Counted from the first letter of the stretch, positions 15,107-24,296 are shown. The stretch: DNA of 38,437 nucleotides from Actinoplanes lutulentus (GCF_003259845.1 NZ_QLMJ01000033.1:8194-46630); one strand, 5' to 3'. Made by a program: numbers and translations. The notes: generated by a model not told the origin, from the letters alone.

Positions 15107-16987
15107 CTAGCTTGGCGCGCCTCGGGTGGAGGATAGAGGGTTCGACCACCGGTTGAACCATGTTGCGGCGCGGGGTGTGCTGCCCGTGATCGTGGTTGCC
15201 GCCGCACCAAGAGCCCACCATGCGATGAGGACCAGGAATGCGCTGGTCAGGTATGGCACGGTGGTGTAATTGGCGATCAGCATGTAACCGAGACCGAGGA
15301 TCGCGGCGGCGAAGAGCCGGAGTCCGGACTGGCGGGTCGCGAGGCATCCGGTCGCGACGCCGAGCAGGATGGCGCCGAGGAACTGGGCCGTGCCGCGAAG
15401 CCAGATCATGTCTGGGTAGAACACCGTCCCGTACGCGAACCGCTGCAAGCAGACGCCGGCCGCGCCTACGGCGATGAAGGTGACCGGCGGGTTGATGCGA
15501 TGCAACCACCCCTGGATCTGCTGCACGGGAATGCGCGGTGCGGCGAGCGCGATCAGAGCAGCACAGGCAGCGATCGGCGCGGCTCCGATCAAGGCTGCCG
15601 TAACAAAGGTGTCGTCGATGAATCCGACGGCGACGCCCGTTCCAAGTCCCCACAGCCCCGATACCACCAAGCCGAGCACGGCAGCGCCGAAGAAGCCTCG
15701 GCGCAGCAGCAAGCCGGTGGTGGTCTGGTCATCGGCGCCCGACGACATGACCCAGGTGGTGGGAGCGAGCTGAGCTGCCGCCCAGCCGGTCAGGACAGCC
15801 AGAGCTGCGGCCAAGGCGAGGTTCTCCTCCGGCCAGAGGACCGCGATGATGTCGATCCCCCACGTGTAGGGGTCTGCCGTCGCGATGGTCTGGAACAGAA
15901 GGGTTACCGAACAGGCGGCGAGCACCGCGACTCGAGCCAGGCTTGCCAGGGTGAGCCGGACCCGGGGCAGCCGCACTGTTGCCGCCGTCTCGCCGTACTG
16001 GTCACTCGAAGGCCTCACGAGACGCAGGGCGCCGTACGAGACGGCGTGAGGGTCCCGCAGCCTGATCGGCGCGGGAAGTGACGTCGCGCCGAGGGCGATC
16101 TCAAGATCGGAGATGATGGGGTCGTCGTCGACGAGGATCACGCTGGTGATGTCGGCGATGTCTATGTCGCCGTCCGCGAGCAGCTGTTTGATGTGGTCGT
16201 CGACCTGGGCGAGGTGAGGCTGGGCGGCGGCGCTCGCGTCGGTCCGTGTGATCGCTGCTGGCGGATGTGGTTCGGGCAACAGCAGCGGCGCACGGGGCTG
16301 GACAGCCAGGATGGCTCTGACCTGCTGCACTTCGCGGGCCATCCGCCAATCACGGTCGATCGAGCCGTCCGGGACGGCGATCTGAACCAGCGCCTCGTCG
16401 ATGGCTGGCGCGGTCGTGTCACAGATTCGCGCTTTGGCGAGCTGCTGGGAGCCGTCGCTGAGGTCGAGGATTGTCAGGTCGGGCGCGGCAGTACCTACCA
16501 GAACAAATGGCCCAGCGCCGCCTGCGAATGCGGTTGCGGCGGCCGCAGTGCTGACGATGTTCGGGGCGGGCAGGCCTGCGCTGGTCGCGGCCTGGCTGAG
16601 GCGGTGTCGGGCGCGGTGCCCCCAGGTTCGCGGGTCGACGATCGTCAGGGTGGTGATCGGGATGCCGGCCTGCGAGCAGGCAACGTTCGCCACGTGCGCC
16701 AAGACCGCTGAAACAGCGGCGATCGGATCCGGAGTGCCGTCGTCATGGGCGGACGCGTACAGCATGCCAAGAGGATCGGGCTGGTACCGCTCGGGATCCG
16801 CCATACCCGCGGCGAGTCCAGCGGCGCCGGTGATCAGCGCTCCGGTGCCGGGATCGGTATAGACCCCATTGGGCAGACCCGAGTGGCCGTCGAAGAGGAC
16901 GGGTTGAAACCTGCCCGCCGTTTCAGACGCCGCAGTGATCTGCCAGGCGGCGCAGTCGACGGCCAGGTGAAGATCGTTCGCAGGCAT
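15107..16987 (-). CDS. Hsp70/actin-fold domain fused to a multi-span membrane domain
   Basis: 626 aa from ATG 16987; the open frame extends further upstream but into the control region of the divergent gene. The first about 340 residues resemble an Hsp70-like ATPase fold: phosphate-1-like start LHLAVDCAAWQITAA, a connecting stretch with TTLTIVDPRTWGHRARHRL (compare substrate-regulated Hsp70s), FVLVGTAAPDLTILDLSDG (phosphate-2-like) and ITSVILVDDDPIISDLEIAL (adenosine-like, LVGG replaced). The key GT-N and GG residues of true Hsp70 are changed, so ATP use is uncertain. The C-terminal half has about eight hydrophobic helices (from LASLARVAVLAACSVTLLF to TSAFLVLIAWWALGA). It is divergent from the LysM/BTAD gene. 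A role in envelope sensing is inferred. Confidence 0.75.
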   Translation of the reverse strand: MPANDLHLAVDCAAWQITAASETAGRFQPVLFDGHSGLPNGVYTDPGTGALITGAAGLAAGMADPERYQPDPLGMLYASAHDDGTPDPIAAVSAVLAHVANVACSQAGIPITTLTIVDPRTWGHRARHRLSQAATSAGLPAPNIVSTAAAATAFAGGAGPFVLVGTAAPDLTILDLSDGSQQLAKARICDTTAPAIDEALVQIAVPDGSIDRDWRMAREVQQVRAILAVQPRAPLLLPEPHPPAAITRTDASAAAQPHLAQVDDHIKQLLADGDIDIADITSVILVDDDPIISDLEIALGATSLPAPIRLRDPHAVSYGALRLVRPSSDQYGETAATVRLPRVRLTLASLARVAVLAACSVTLLFQTIATADPYTWGIDIIAVLWPEENLALAAALAVLTGWAAAQLAPTTWVMSSGADDQTTTGLLLRRGFFGAAVLGLVVSGLWGLGTGVAVGFIDDTFVTAALIGAAPIAACAALIALAAPRIPVQQIQGWLHRINPPVTFIAVGAAGVCLQRFAYGTVFYPDMIWLRGTAQFLGAILLGVATGCLATRQSGLRLFAAAILGLGYMLIANYTTVPYLTSAFLVLIAWWALGAAATTITGSTPRAATWFNRWSNPLSSTRGAPS

Positions 16988-17136
16988 GCGAGGCAGTGTC
17001 GCAAAAGGACGCTTCCGGGATGGGCCCTCGCGAATCTTCTTCGCATGGTGATAGATGGCCGCCAATTCGGTGGCTGCCGAGTCTGCCTTACCTGTAGAGA
17101 CAAGACCTTCTTTACGACGGCTACTGGGCAGGTGAA
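16988..17136. promoter_or_regulatory. Divergent promoter region
   Basis: 149 bases separate the Hsp70-like gene (minus) and the LysM/BTAD gene (plus). Both promoters should lie here. A GCAGGTGAA just before 17137 serves as ribosome site for the plus gene. No clear -35/-10 pair was found. Confidence 0.45.
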
Positions 17137-19881
17137 ATGACCGACGGCAACAGCGAGGTACAGCGTAAAGCGGCCGCTTTGGCGCGTCAGCCGACGATCT
17201 GGGTAGCTGACACAGCGAAACCACGAATCCGGGGGCACGCGTGGCGGCGTACCCTCGCTGTGGCCCGCGCTCTGATGGGCGTTGTCGCGCTCGTGGCCGT
17301 GCCCCCAGCGGTGCTCGCGTTGTTCTTCGGCTCGCCCGCCGAGCTGGTGCCGTCCTGGGATGCCGTCACGACGTTCGTCGTTGGTGACCGTCGTCTGCGC
17401 GGCGAGGCGGACTTGATCGTGCCGGGCGTCGTGGGGCTGCTTTGGCTTGCCTGGAGCGCGCTGGTGCTGCTGCTCCTCGGCAGCCTGGTGCGCGTCGTTC
17501 TCGGCTGGCGCGTTCCGCGATGGCAGCTTCCCGCACCTCTCCACCGGATGCTGTTCGGGCTGGCCGGCACGGCGGTTGTCGCGCTCGCAGCCAGCCCGCA
17601 GACCGATGTCGGAACGCCGCCGCCGAGCGCCACCGCGCCCGAGGCGCAAGATTCGGGTGCGAGCACATTGCAGCCAGGAACGGTCACCGTCCTCGTCGGT
17701 GAAACCCGCTTTGAGTACGAGGTGAAACGGGGCGACACCCTGTCGAAGATCTCGCGACGGTGGCTCGGTGACGCGGACCGCTGGCCGGAGATCTGCCGGC
17801 TGAATCGGCACCAGCACCAGGCGGGCGGGACGAGGCTCACCGACTGCGACCTCATCTATCCCGGCTGGAATCTGAAGCTGCCCGATGATGCCCGGCCGCC
17901 GGCTGGGCTGCTGCCTCCTTCGGCGTCACCGACGGTTCCAGGTCCGCCAACGGCTACGCCAGCAGCACCGCCAAGCCGTGCACCGGCAACGAGCAGCCCA
18001 ACCACACGACCGAGCCAGGCTGAGGAGACGCCCGTTAGTTCTCCCACGGCGGCCATGCCAGCTACGCCCGTTAAGTCAACGAGTGCTCCAGCACCCAGCA
18101 CACACGCGCCGAATGCCGTGCCTGCCGTCACCGAGACCGGAACGACCTCGCCTTCCACGGACGACAGCGGGGCCGCGGCGACCACCTCCGAAGACGGTGT
18201 GCAGCTGTCGCCTGAGAATTGGGTGCCGTGGACGCTTGCGGCAGCGATCAGCGCTGCTGTAATCGCGCTCTGGCGCCAGCGCCGCCGCCGATACTCCGGT
18301 CAGCCTGATGACGATCCACCGCTCGACCTGCCTGTCGCCGTTACCGCGGTACGCCGTGCTGTGATCCGGAACCCTGAATTGCTGCTCGCTGCCGGTGATG
18401 ACGACGGCATAGCCGATCCGCCTGCGGCGTTGCCGCTGTCTTTGGGCGGAGTCGGTCTTCTTGGAGAAGGCGCGCAGGCGGCAGTGCGCGCGGCAGTCGT
18501 CACGGCCCTGGCGTCCGGTGATCCGTTTAGACCTGAGGCGCGCGGTGAGGTCGTGACGGATGCCGGCACCCTGAGTGCGCTGCTAGGTCTCGCCGAGGGC
18601 GTCGTTGGCGAGTGGACGCGCATCCACGTTGCTGACAGCTTCGAAGACGCGCTTGGTCGGGTTGAAGCTTTGCTTTTGCAGCGCCGCCGAATCCTGGACG
18701 AACACGACGTGACTGATCTCGACCAGTTGCGACGGATTGCGCCTGACGAAGTAGCGTTGCCGCCGGTCCTGCTCGTCGCCGAGGCGCCTCAAGCTGGCTC
18801 GCGCATGCGTACCAAGGTGGCGCTCTCGGTTGGCGAGGGCCTGAACGTGTCCGCGCTGATGATCGGCGGATGGGAACATGGCATCACGGTTGACGTAGGC
18901 ATTGGCGGACAGACCCGGATCTTCTCGGGGCAGTCAACGACGCCAATGCCGACCCGCCTGGCCCTACTTGACCAGGCCGCGGCACTGCAGTTCCTCACGG
19001 CGTTGCGGGAGGCCCACACGGGCGAACCGCCGGTCGGCGTGGTGGCGCCGGCGGCTGTGGTCCCTTTGCACGCAAGCCGGACTCAGGTTGCAGCGGAAGA
19101 GAATCGGTCGCCTGTCCCGGCTGTCGTCGAGCCGGGACGAGCACAGTTGCGTGTGCTTGGACAGCCTTGCATTGAAGGCATCGTCGCTGATGGCCGGCCG
19201 TTGCGAGCCAAGGCGCTGGAGCTGGCGGTATACCTGGCCGTGCATCCAGATGGAGCGACTACCCGCGAGGTCGCCGAGTACCTATATCCCGATGCCCGCC
19301 TCAGCCAGGCCGATCAACGGGTGCACACCATCGTCTCAAATCTGCGACATGTCCTCGGCCGGACCGGCACCGTCGGAGCGAAGAGGGGCCATCTCATCAA
19401 GTCCGGTGGGCGGTACCAGCTCGACCCGGCGACCGTGGATGTTGACGTCTGGACCCTTCGCGACCTGATGCGCGACGCGACCACAGCAGCAGGGGAACGT
19501 CGGCGGGAGCTGCTTCTCGCGGCATGCGATCTCAGCAGCGCACCTCTTGCGCTGGGCCAGCACTACGACTGGCTTGAGCCACACCGCGAAACGGTGCGCC
19601 GATGGGGCACCGAAGCGCACCTTGCCCTGGCTGACGCGTTAGTAACCAGTGGCGAGCCACAGTCCGCATCCGACCTGCTCGACAAGGCGATCTTGCTGGA
19701 TTGCTACAACGAGGCGCTCTACGTCGAAGCGATGCGCGCCCGGTATTCCTTGGGAGACGCCGATGGCATCGGCATACTTCTCCGGCTTCTGTCCAAGGCG
19801 TTAACCGATTTGGATGCCGATCCCAAGGACACCACCATCGCTTTGGCTAATGGTCTTCGTAGTAGATTGGCCACTCGTTGA
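17137..19881 (+). CDS. Membrane LysM protein with C-terminal BTAD/SARP-like regulator domain
   Basis: 914 aa. Three hydrophobic segments lie at about 42-63, 94-121 and 138-152. A LysM domain (FEYEVKRGDTLSKISRRWLG...IYPGWNLKLP, about 193-248) should bind peptidoglycan outside the cell. A Pro/Thr/Ser-rich linker (about 255-350) reaches a fourth helix (WVPWTLAAAISAAVIALW). The cytoplasmic part ends with an OmpR-type winged helix (AKALELAVYLAVHPDGATTREVAEYLYPDA, RVHTIVSNLRHVLGR) followed by a BTAD helical domain (VDVWTLRDLMRDATT... to the end). Proteins of this layout occur in actinobacteria and may couple wall state to gene expression. Only the architecture is seen; targets are inferred. Start ATG 17137 with GCAGGTGAA upstream. 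Confidence 0.85.
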   Translation: MTDGNSEVQRKAAALARQPTIWVADTAKPRIRGHAWRRTLAVARALMGVVALVAVPPAVLALFFGSPAELVPSWDAVTTFVVGDRRLRGEADLIVPGVVGLLWLAWSALVLLLLGSLVRVVLGWRVPRWQLPAPLHRMLFGLAGTAVVALAASPQTDVGTPPPSATAPEAQDSGASTLQPGTVTVLVGETRFEYEVKRGDTLSKISRRWLGDADRWPEICRLNRHQHQAGGTRLTDCDLIYPGWNLKLPDDARPPAGLLPPSASPTVPGPPTATPAAPPSRAPATSSPTTRPSQAEETPVSSPTAAMPATPVKSTSAPAPSTHAPNAVPAVTETGTTSPSTDDSGAAATTSEDGVQLSPENWVPWTLAAAISAAVIALWRQRRRRYSGQPDDDPPLDLPVAVTAVRRAVIRNPELLLAAGDDDGIADPPAALPLSLGGVGLLGEGAQAAVRAAVVTALASGDPFRPEARGEVVTDAGTLSALLGLAEGVVGEWTRIHVADSFEDALGRVEALLLQRRRILDEHDVTDLDQLRRIAPDEVALPPVLLVAEAPQAGSRMRTKVALSVGEGLNVSALMIGGWEHGITVDVGIGGQTRIFSGQSTTPMPTRLALLDQAAALQFLTALREAHTGEPPVGVVAPAAVVPLHASRTQVAAEENRSPVPAVVEPGRAQLRVLGQPCIEGIVADGRPLRAKALELAVYLAVHPDGATTREVAEYLYPDARLSQADQRVHTIVSNLRHVLGRTGTVGAKRGHLIKSGGRYQLDPATVDVDVWTLRDLMRDATTAAGERRRELLLAACDLSSAPLALGQHYDWLEPHRETVRRWGTEAHLALADALVTSGEPQSASDLLDKAILLDCYNEALYVEAMRARYSLGDADGIGILLRLLSKALTDLDADPKDTTIALANGLRSRLATR

Positions 19882-20021
19882 GTCAAAACGGCGCATTACA
19901 GATGCAAATAAAACATGTGCCGCGACTCAGTACCTTTGGCCCAAGCCTCCCGTACGGGAAGAGCTTCTCTGGAGGCACCCAGGGATGATCAAAGCTAACT
20001 TGCCGAGTAAACTCTCCGAGC

Positions 20022-20662
20022 GTGAGTGAAGGACTTCCCCTGTCGGCGCGATCTGTACATCTTGCCGCAACGCAACATCGTCGATTCCAGCGGGCTGGAT
20101 TGTCGAAAGCGACGAAGACCCGACCAGCGCGTATGCACTGATTCGATGTACACACTGCCGTGCATTACTGGTGATTCACGAGCGAGAAGAGTGGGATGGG
20201 CAGGATCTGGTGTCAGGTGGCCCCCCAACGGTGCTCTGGCCGGGACGGGATGCTCCACTGAGTGCTGAAATCCCCGATACCGCGCGCAGATCTTTCGAGG
20301 AGGCCCGTTCATGCCATCGTGCTGGACAATTTACGGCGTCAGCGTTGATGGTCAGGCGAACGATCGAAGCGGTATGCGCCGACAAGAATGCGACGGGAAA
20401 GACTTTGCAAGCGAAGCTTGATGATCTTATGAATAAGAGGATCATCGAGGGTAAGCTAGCGGACTGGTCTCACGGCCTTCGAGTGCTCGGCAATGAAGCA
20501 GCACACGATCTTACCCTCTTGGTTAGCGCTGCAGATGCTCAGGACTCTTTGGAATTGGCTGAGGCTCTGCTGACCTACGTTTATGTCCTGGATGCCAAAT
20601 ACAACGCCTTCAATAATCGCCGTTCATCACCGAAAGCAGAACCCGGAGAGCCTGCAACCTGA
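20022..20662 (+). CDS. DUF4145 protein, start region probably frameshifted
   Basis: The core from GTG 20171 (163 aa) has the DUF4145 helical signature: SFEEARSCHRAGQFTASALMVRRTIEAVCADKNATGKTLQAKLDDL, then LADWSHGLRVLGNEAAHDL. The same frame is open upstream to the TGA at about 20025 and encodes a four-cysteine zinc ribbon (AICTSCRNATSS... ALIRCTHCRALLVIHE), as expected for full-length family members, but no ATG, GTG or TTG occurs there. A GTG at 20022 in another frame gives VSEGLPLSA and would join ICTSC if two bases were removed from GCGCG near 20048-20052. A slippage frameshift, or a rare start, is therefore likely. DUF4145 is a HEPN-related domain found in restriction and defence contexts. 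The patch is more AT-rich than its surroundings. Confidence 0.65.
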
Positions 20663-20828
20663 ACCTTAGCGCGCTGCTAGTCGATGCGATTCCGGCAGGG
20701 CACCTGGTCTCAGTCACGTACTCGCAGAACGTGCGCGATGTGCTCTTTTTTCTATGAGTCCTTGGTTGGCGGCGTGGCTCACCTATTTCTGCGACTCAGA
20801 ATTCGCTCCTGAAACACAAAGAGGCGGT

Positions 20829-21515
20829 GTGGAGTTGACCGACATAGTAGAATTTTTGAAAGCGGCCACGCCAATTGCATCGATCGTTGCCGTGCTGGTA
20901 ACGGTGAGGTTCGCGGCCCGTGGAAAATGGCAGGAGAATGCCTTCGCTGAGATGACCCGAAGGCGGGAAAAGGTCGTCGAATTTCGCAAGGCCTTGTGGC
21001 TCCTAGCGTCACGCGCCGACACGTTGCGAAAGATGGCTCACCAGGGGTTGCTGCTGCAGGGTAATGGATTTTCCGTCAGTGGATTCAAATTCGACTTTGA
21101 CGAGGCTGAACGTCGCCGTGTTGCCCTGATGCAGGCATACGCAGAAGTCGAGACGTTTGCTCCGCACGCGGTTCAAATCGCAGGACGGGACTGCATGGAA
21201 GCACTGATTAAGGTCTTCAATGCGGCGCAAATTTTGGATGGGGTTGAAGCCGATGCGGCGTACGCGACCTATCAAGGCCGACACGAGGCGCTAGGTAGTG
21301 CTATCAACGACGAAATGAACGCCATCAACCTGTACATCTATACGTCGGTGACCCCATTATGGAGAGCGGTCATGGGTAAAGCGCTTAGAAAACCGCTCCC
21401 CTATCTACAGATGCCGCACCTCACGGAAATCAGGAACCCGGAGGAGAGGTTAAATCTCAAGAAAAGCGGACCGGAGTCTCACATCTCTGAGGTCCGACCG
21501 GCACCCGACCGATAA
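20829..21515 (+). CDS. Membrane-anchored hypothetical protein
   Basis: 228 aa from GTG 20829, chosen because AAAGAGGCG lies just upstream; an ATG at 20754 in the same frame has no ribosome site. An N-terminal helix (ATPIASIVAVLVTVRFAA) anchors the protein. A long helical cytoplasmic region follows (KWQENAFAEMTRRREKVVEFRKALWLLASRADTLRKM and FDEAERRRVALMQAYAEVETFAPH). This architecture, one helix plus a coiled region, is common among small AT-rich accessory proteins near defence genes. No catalytic motif is seen. The base composition is lower in GC than the flanks, like the DUF4145 gene, so the two probably arrived together. Confidence 0.65.
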   Translation: MELTDIVEFLKAATPIASIVAVLVTVRFAARGKWQENAFAEMTRRREKVVEFRKALWLLASRADTLRKMAHQGLLLQGNGFSVSGFKFDFDEAERRRVALMQAYAEVETFAPHAVQIAGRDCMEALIKVFNAAQILDGVEADAAYATYQGRHEALGSAINDEMNAINLYIYTSVTPLWRAVMGKALRKPLPYLQMPHLTEIRNPEERLNLKKSGPESHISEVRPAPDR

Positions 21516-21640
21516 CCGGCGGAAGATAAGACCTAGCACTCCAGCAAGAAATTTTTCCGGAGTTCAATAAAGACTTGCCGACCATTGTGAATGGCCTTGA
21601 CGGTGGCTTGATGTCGGCGCCGCAAGATAAATTGGGCGGA

Positions 21641-21667
21641 TCGCGATGCCCGCGAAGTTCATCGCGA
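21641..21667. promoter_or_regulatory. Inverted repeat between convergent genes
   Basis: Arms TCGCGATG and CATCGCGA (8 bp, perfect) are separated by 11 bases. It lies between the ends of convergent genes, so it may be a weak terminator. Its arms also resemble the dyad at the resolvase start (8128-8146). Confidence 0.4.
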
Positions 21668-21760
21668 TATTAGCAGTCTACTAGGGTGGGATACGCTCTG
21701 GTAGTTCAACCGCTACTTATTTGCTGGTCGTACGACAGATCCCTCGTACACTTTGTCGTT

Positions 21761-22762
21761 TTACCGAATGCTGATGTGGACGTGGTTGGTGTGCCAGCCG
21801 TACGGATCGTTGCCGCCCCATGCGTTGCTGTAGGCGTGCCAGCCTTCGTCGTCGGTCCAGATCATGCGGAACCAGATGACGTAGCGGATTCCGAGGCGGT
21901 CGGCGTTGGCGATCGCCCAGGCAGCCATGGCGTCGCCGCGGGTCTTTTCGGCGCCGGTGGCTTCGCCGCCGGCCGTCATCATCCAGTCGCAGGCTTGGCC
22001 TGTGGGATGTTCGCCGTGGTCGTCGATGCGATAGCAGGAGGGTCTCGGAAAGCCAGCAACTTTCGCCTCCTGGACGAGGTGGAGCAGGCGGGGCGTGACG
22101 CAGCCGGCACCGGTGGTCGGATCGGGGCGGATGTTGCATTGCTCCTGCGGCCAGGAGCCGTCTGAGTTGCGTGGAGCGGGTACGGCCAAGCCGAGCGTGG
22201 AGCAAACGAGCACGGCGTCAGAGATCGCGTCGACCACTTGGACGGCCTCCGGCTCCCACTTCGCGTATGCGTCGGGGAAGGCGGAGATCTGGACTGCTTG
22301 GGCGGCCTGGGCAAGTGGCATCGTGTCCCAGTCCGGGATGCTCAGGAGCTTGTCGTAGAACTTTTCGGCCTGGTAGGCGGGCTGCGAGATTTGTTCGGCA
22401 GTGCCCCAGCCCTGACTCGGACGTTGCTGGAAGACGCCGATGGAGTCGTAGTTGTTGCGACCTCCGAGGTGGGGAAGGTTGCGGAGACGGGACTCCTGCA
22501 TGGCGACGGCAAGGGCGATCGTCCAGCCCCAGCGGGGAACCTTCTTGGTGATGCCGACGGAGACGATCGTCTCGGCGATAGCGAGCTGGTCGGCGTCCCA
22601 AGCAGTGTTCACGAGATTTGCCTCGGAGGGGGCGATACCGGGTGCGTCGATGTTGGCGCACGCGTTGGCGCCGCTGCCTCCGATCGAGGTCAGCAGAAGA
22701 GCTGGTAGGCCGAATACGGCGGTGATCATGGCGATGACGATTCCGGTGACGGCTTTGGTCAT
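21761..22762 (-). CDS. Secreted cell-wall hydrolase of the conjugation system
   Basis: 333 aa. ATG 22762 gives a signal peptide or anchor (MTKAVTGIVIAMITAVFGLPALLLTSIGG); the longer frame to 22804 has no ribosome site. The middle domain looks like a lysozyme-fold transglycosylase: ETIVSVGITKKVPRWGWTIALAVAMQESRLRNL, with E in MQES as probable catalytic acid, then NNYDSIGVFQQRPSQGWGTAEQI. The C-terminal domain (LLHLVQEAKVAGFPRPSCYRIDDHGEHPTGQACDWMM... HTNHVHISI) matches the ARB_07466-like fold common in actinobacterial mobile elements. Such proteins open peptidoglycan for the mating channel (VirB1 role). It is the last gene of the long minus-strand run. Confidence 0.8.
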   Translation of the reverse strand: MTKAVTGIVIAMITAVFGLPALLLTSIGGSGANACANIDAPGIAPSEANLVNTAWDADQLAIAETIVSVGITKKVPRWGWTIALAVAMQESRLRNLPHLGGRNNYDSIGVFQQRPSQGWGTAEQISQPAYQAEKFYDKLLSIPDWDTMPLAQAAQAVQISAFPDAYAKWEPEAVQVVDAISDAVLVCSTLGLAVPAPRNSDGSWPQEQCNIRPDPTTGAGCVTPRLLHLVQEAKVAGFPRPSCYRIDDHGEHPTGQACDWMMTAGGEATGAEKTRGDAMAAWAIANADRLGIRYVIWFRMIWTDDEGWHAYSNAWGGNDPYGWHTNHVHISIR

Positions 22763-22840
22763 GGGTGGCCTTCCGGAGCGGAAACAGAAAAGGGCCGGCT
22801 GCATACCGAGTGGGCATGACGGGCCGGGCGAGTCCGCCTT

Positions 22841-23182
22841 TCAAAGGCGGTGGATCAGCGGGAGCAGGCTCTCGTGCGCCTCATAAAGAAGCCGCGAGAG
22901 CAGATCACTGGTCGCCGACAGTGGGTGGCCGATACTGACCGGCACAGCGTTGCGCCAGTCCCAGTGGCCTGCTTGAAGGCCGGGTACGACCCACAGGATG
23001 TTGTTGTGGTCGAGGAAGATCGCGCTGTTGATCTGTGGCGCGAGCAGGGTCATCGGTTGGCTGGCGCAGGTGGTCAGGCAGTGGCATCCGGGGTCGTCGT
23101 AGAGCAGGCGTTGGTTGCCGTGGTGAGCGGGACAGCGGCAGTCGCAGGGGCGTTCGTGGGGGTTGCGGTAGTTCCGATACGT
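22841..23182 (-). CDS. Cys-rich hypothetical protein, apparent ACG start
   Basis: The frame from 22841 is open to a TGA near 23235, but the first ATG is internal (23053). Upstream it encodes a convincing Cys/His-rich segment (NPHERPCDCRCPAHHGNQRLLYDDPGCHCLTTC), so the real start must be earlier. AAGGAG followed by 6 bases leads exactly to ACG at 23182-23180, giving 113 aa (TYRNYRN...). ACG initiation is rare; an ATG-to-ACG change is the alternative. The second half (APQINSAIFLDHNNILWVVPGLQAGHWDWRNAVPVSIGHPL) is beta-rich. The Cys cluster suggests metal binding. Function is unknown; it sits in the conjugation gene run between DUF4192 and the hydrolase. Confidence 0.6.
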   Translation of the reverse strand, partial: TYRNYRNPHERPCDCRCPAHHGNQRLLYDDPGCHCLTTCASQPMTLLAPQINSAIFLDHNNILWVVPGLQAGHWDWRNAVPVSIGHPLSATSDLLSRLLYEAHESLLPLIHRL

Positions 23183-23212
23183 GGCTGTCTCCTTGATCGA
23201 GAAACACAGGCA

Positions 23213-23244
23213 GAGGTGGGCCGCGCTGTTTGGCGGCCCACCTC
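23213..23244 (-). terminator. Perfect 12-bp hairpin
   Basis: Arms GAGGTGGGCCGC and GCGGCCCACCTC enclose an 8-base loop. It lies after the DUF4192 gene and just before the ribosome site of the Cys-rich gene, so it may terminate or attenuate transcription there. Confidence 0.55.
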
Positions 23245-23315
23245 AAGGAATCGGGCTGATGGTTCGTGACCGGGTTGATGGCCTGCTGGGGCAGCCGGCT
23301 TCGTCCGGGAAAGAT

Positions 23316-24296
23316 CTACTCGCGCAGACGGCGGCGGATATCGGTCGGGTCTACCCCGCGCGCGATGGCGTGGGCCATTGCCTGGATCAGCGGGTCGTCG
23401 GGGTCGACTTCCTGAGCTCGCTCGATGGCTAAACGTGCCAGCAGTCCGTTGCCGTTCTGCATCGCGGCGAGCGCGAGCAGAGTGGCCGGCGCGGCGACGT
23501 GGGGATCGTCGGCGCGGCGGGTCAGGTCGGTCCATATGCGGACGTCGAGTTCATCGCCTTCGACAGTCGGTATCGCTACGTCACTTGTCTGGGGATCGGT
23601 CAGCAGGGCGAGTAGGAGGGCAGCTCGATCGTCGGGAAAGTGGTGATCCTGCTGATAGGTGGTCAGGGTCTCGTCGATGAGATCTTCGGCGAGACCCTGA
23701 AACCGAGCTTCAATCTCTTCCTCGGTGCCGGTCGCGATGTCGGCGAGGTGTTGGTGCGCAGCGATAAGGGCCTTGCGCATGGCCTCGCGATCGGGTCCGG
23801 TGATTGGGGCGAGCCGGGCAGCGAAAGTGTCGATGTTGTCGGCTGGGGCCAGGCCCAGAAAGGTGGCGTGGGCGGCTACGGCGGTCGTGCTGGAATCGAA
23901 CGGCACGCCGTCGGTCTGACAGACCGGGGCATCGCACCCGAGATGCCAGATTCGGCTGTCGTGGACGCGGAGCGTTGCCAGGACTGCGACTCCTAGGGCG
24001 TTGAACGCCTCCTGGGTGTGGTTTACAGCGGTGGCGATCGGTTCGTCAGGACCGTAGCCGATGAGGATGACGCGGTCGGGATCGTGCGCCGCGATCCGAA
24101 TGGCGATTGAGGCCGCATCGTCCGCGGCATCGGCCGAGAAGGGTACGGGTGTGGCAGCGGCGAAGAGGATTCGGCCGCTGTGGAGTGCGAGGATGGCGAG
24201 CTGATCGTGGGGGTGGAAGCCGAGCAGGTAGGGCACGACGGCGGCTACGTCGGCAGGTTTCTTCAGGTTGATACGGAAAGCGTTGGTCATGGTCAT
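23316..24296 (-). CDS. DUF4192 domain protein
   Basis: 326 aa from ATG 24296 (MTMTNAFRINLKKPADVAAVVPYLLGFHPHDQLAILAL). The opening is the hallmark of DUF4192: a promise of a helix, then PYLLGF.P..SLV.L. The middle (VILIGYGPDEPIATAV) and the C-terminal helical part (ALLLALLTDPQTSDVAIP, then DVRIWTDLTRRADDPHVAAPATLLALAAMQNGNGLLARLAIERAQEVDPDDPLIQAMAHAI) also fit. The family is common on actinobacterial chromosomes and mobile elements, and its function is not known. It appears co-oriented with the conjugation genes. Confidence 0.85.
   Translation of the reverse strand: MTMTNAFRINLKKPADVAAVVPYLLGFHPHDQLAILALHSGRILFAAATPVPFSADAADDAASIAIRIAAHDPDRVILIGYGPDEPIATAVNHTQEAFNALGVAVLATLRVHDSRIWHLGCDAPVCQTDGVPFDSSTTAVAAHATFLGLAPADNIDTFAARLAPITGPDREAMRKALIAAHQHLADIATGTEEEIEARFQGLAEDLIDETLTTYQQDHHFPDDRAALLLALLTDPQTSDVAIPTVEGDELDVRIWTDLTRRADDPHVAAPATLLALAAMQNGNGLLARLAIERAQEVDPDDPLIQAMAHAIARGVDPTDIRRRLRE

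Noticed and set aside
16988..17224. Longer start for the Hsp70-like protein
   Set aside because: It would cover the divergent promoter and overlap the start of the LysM gene; the added residues show no conserved pattern.
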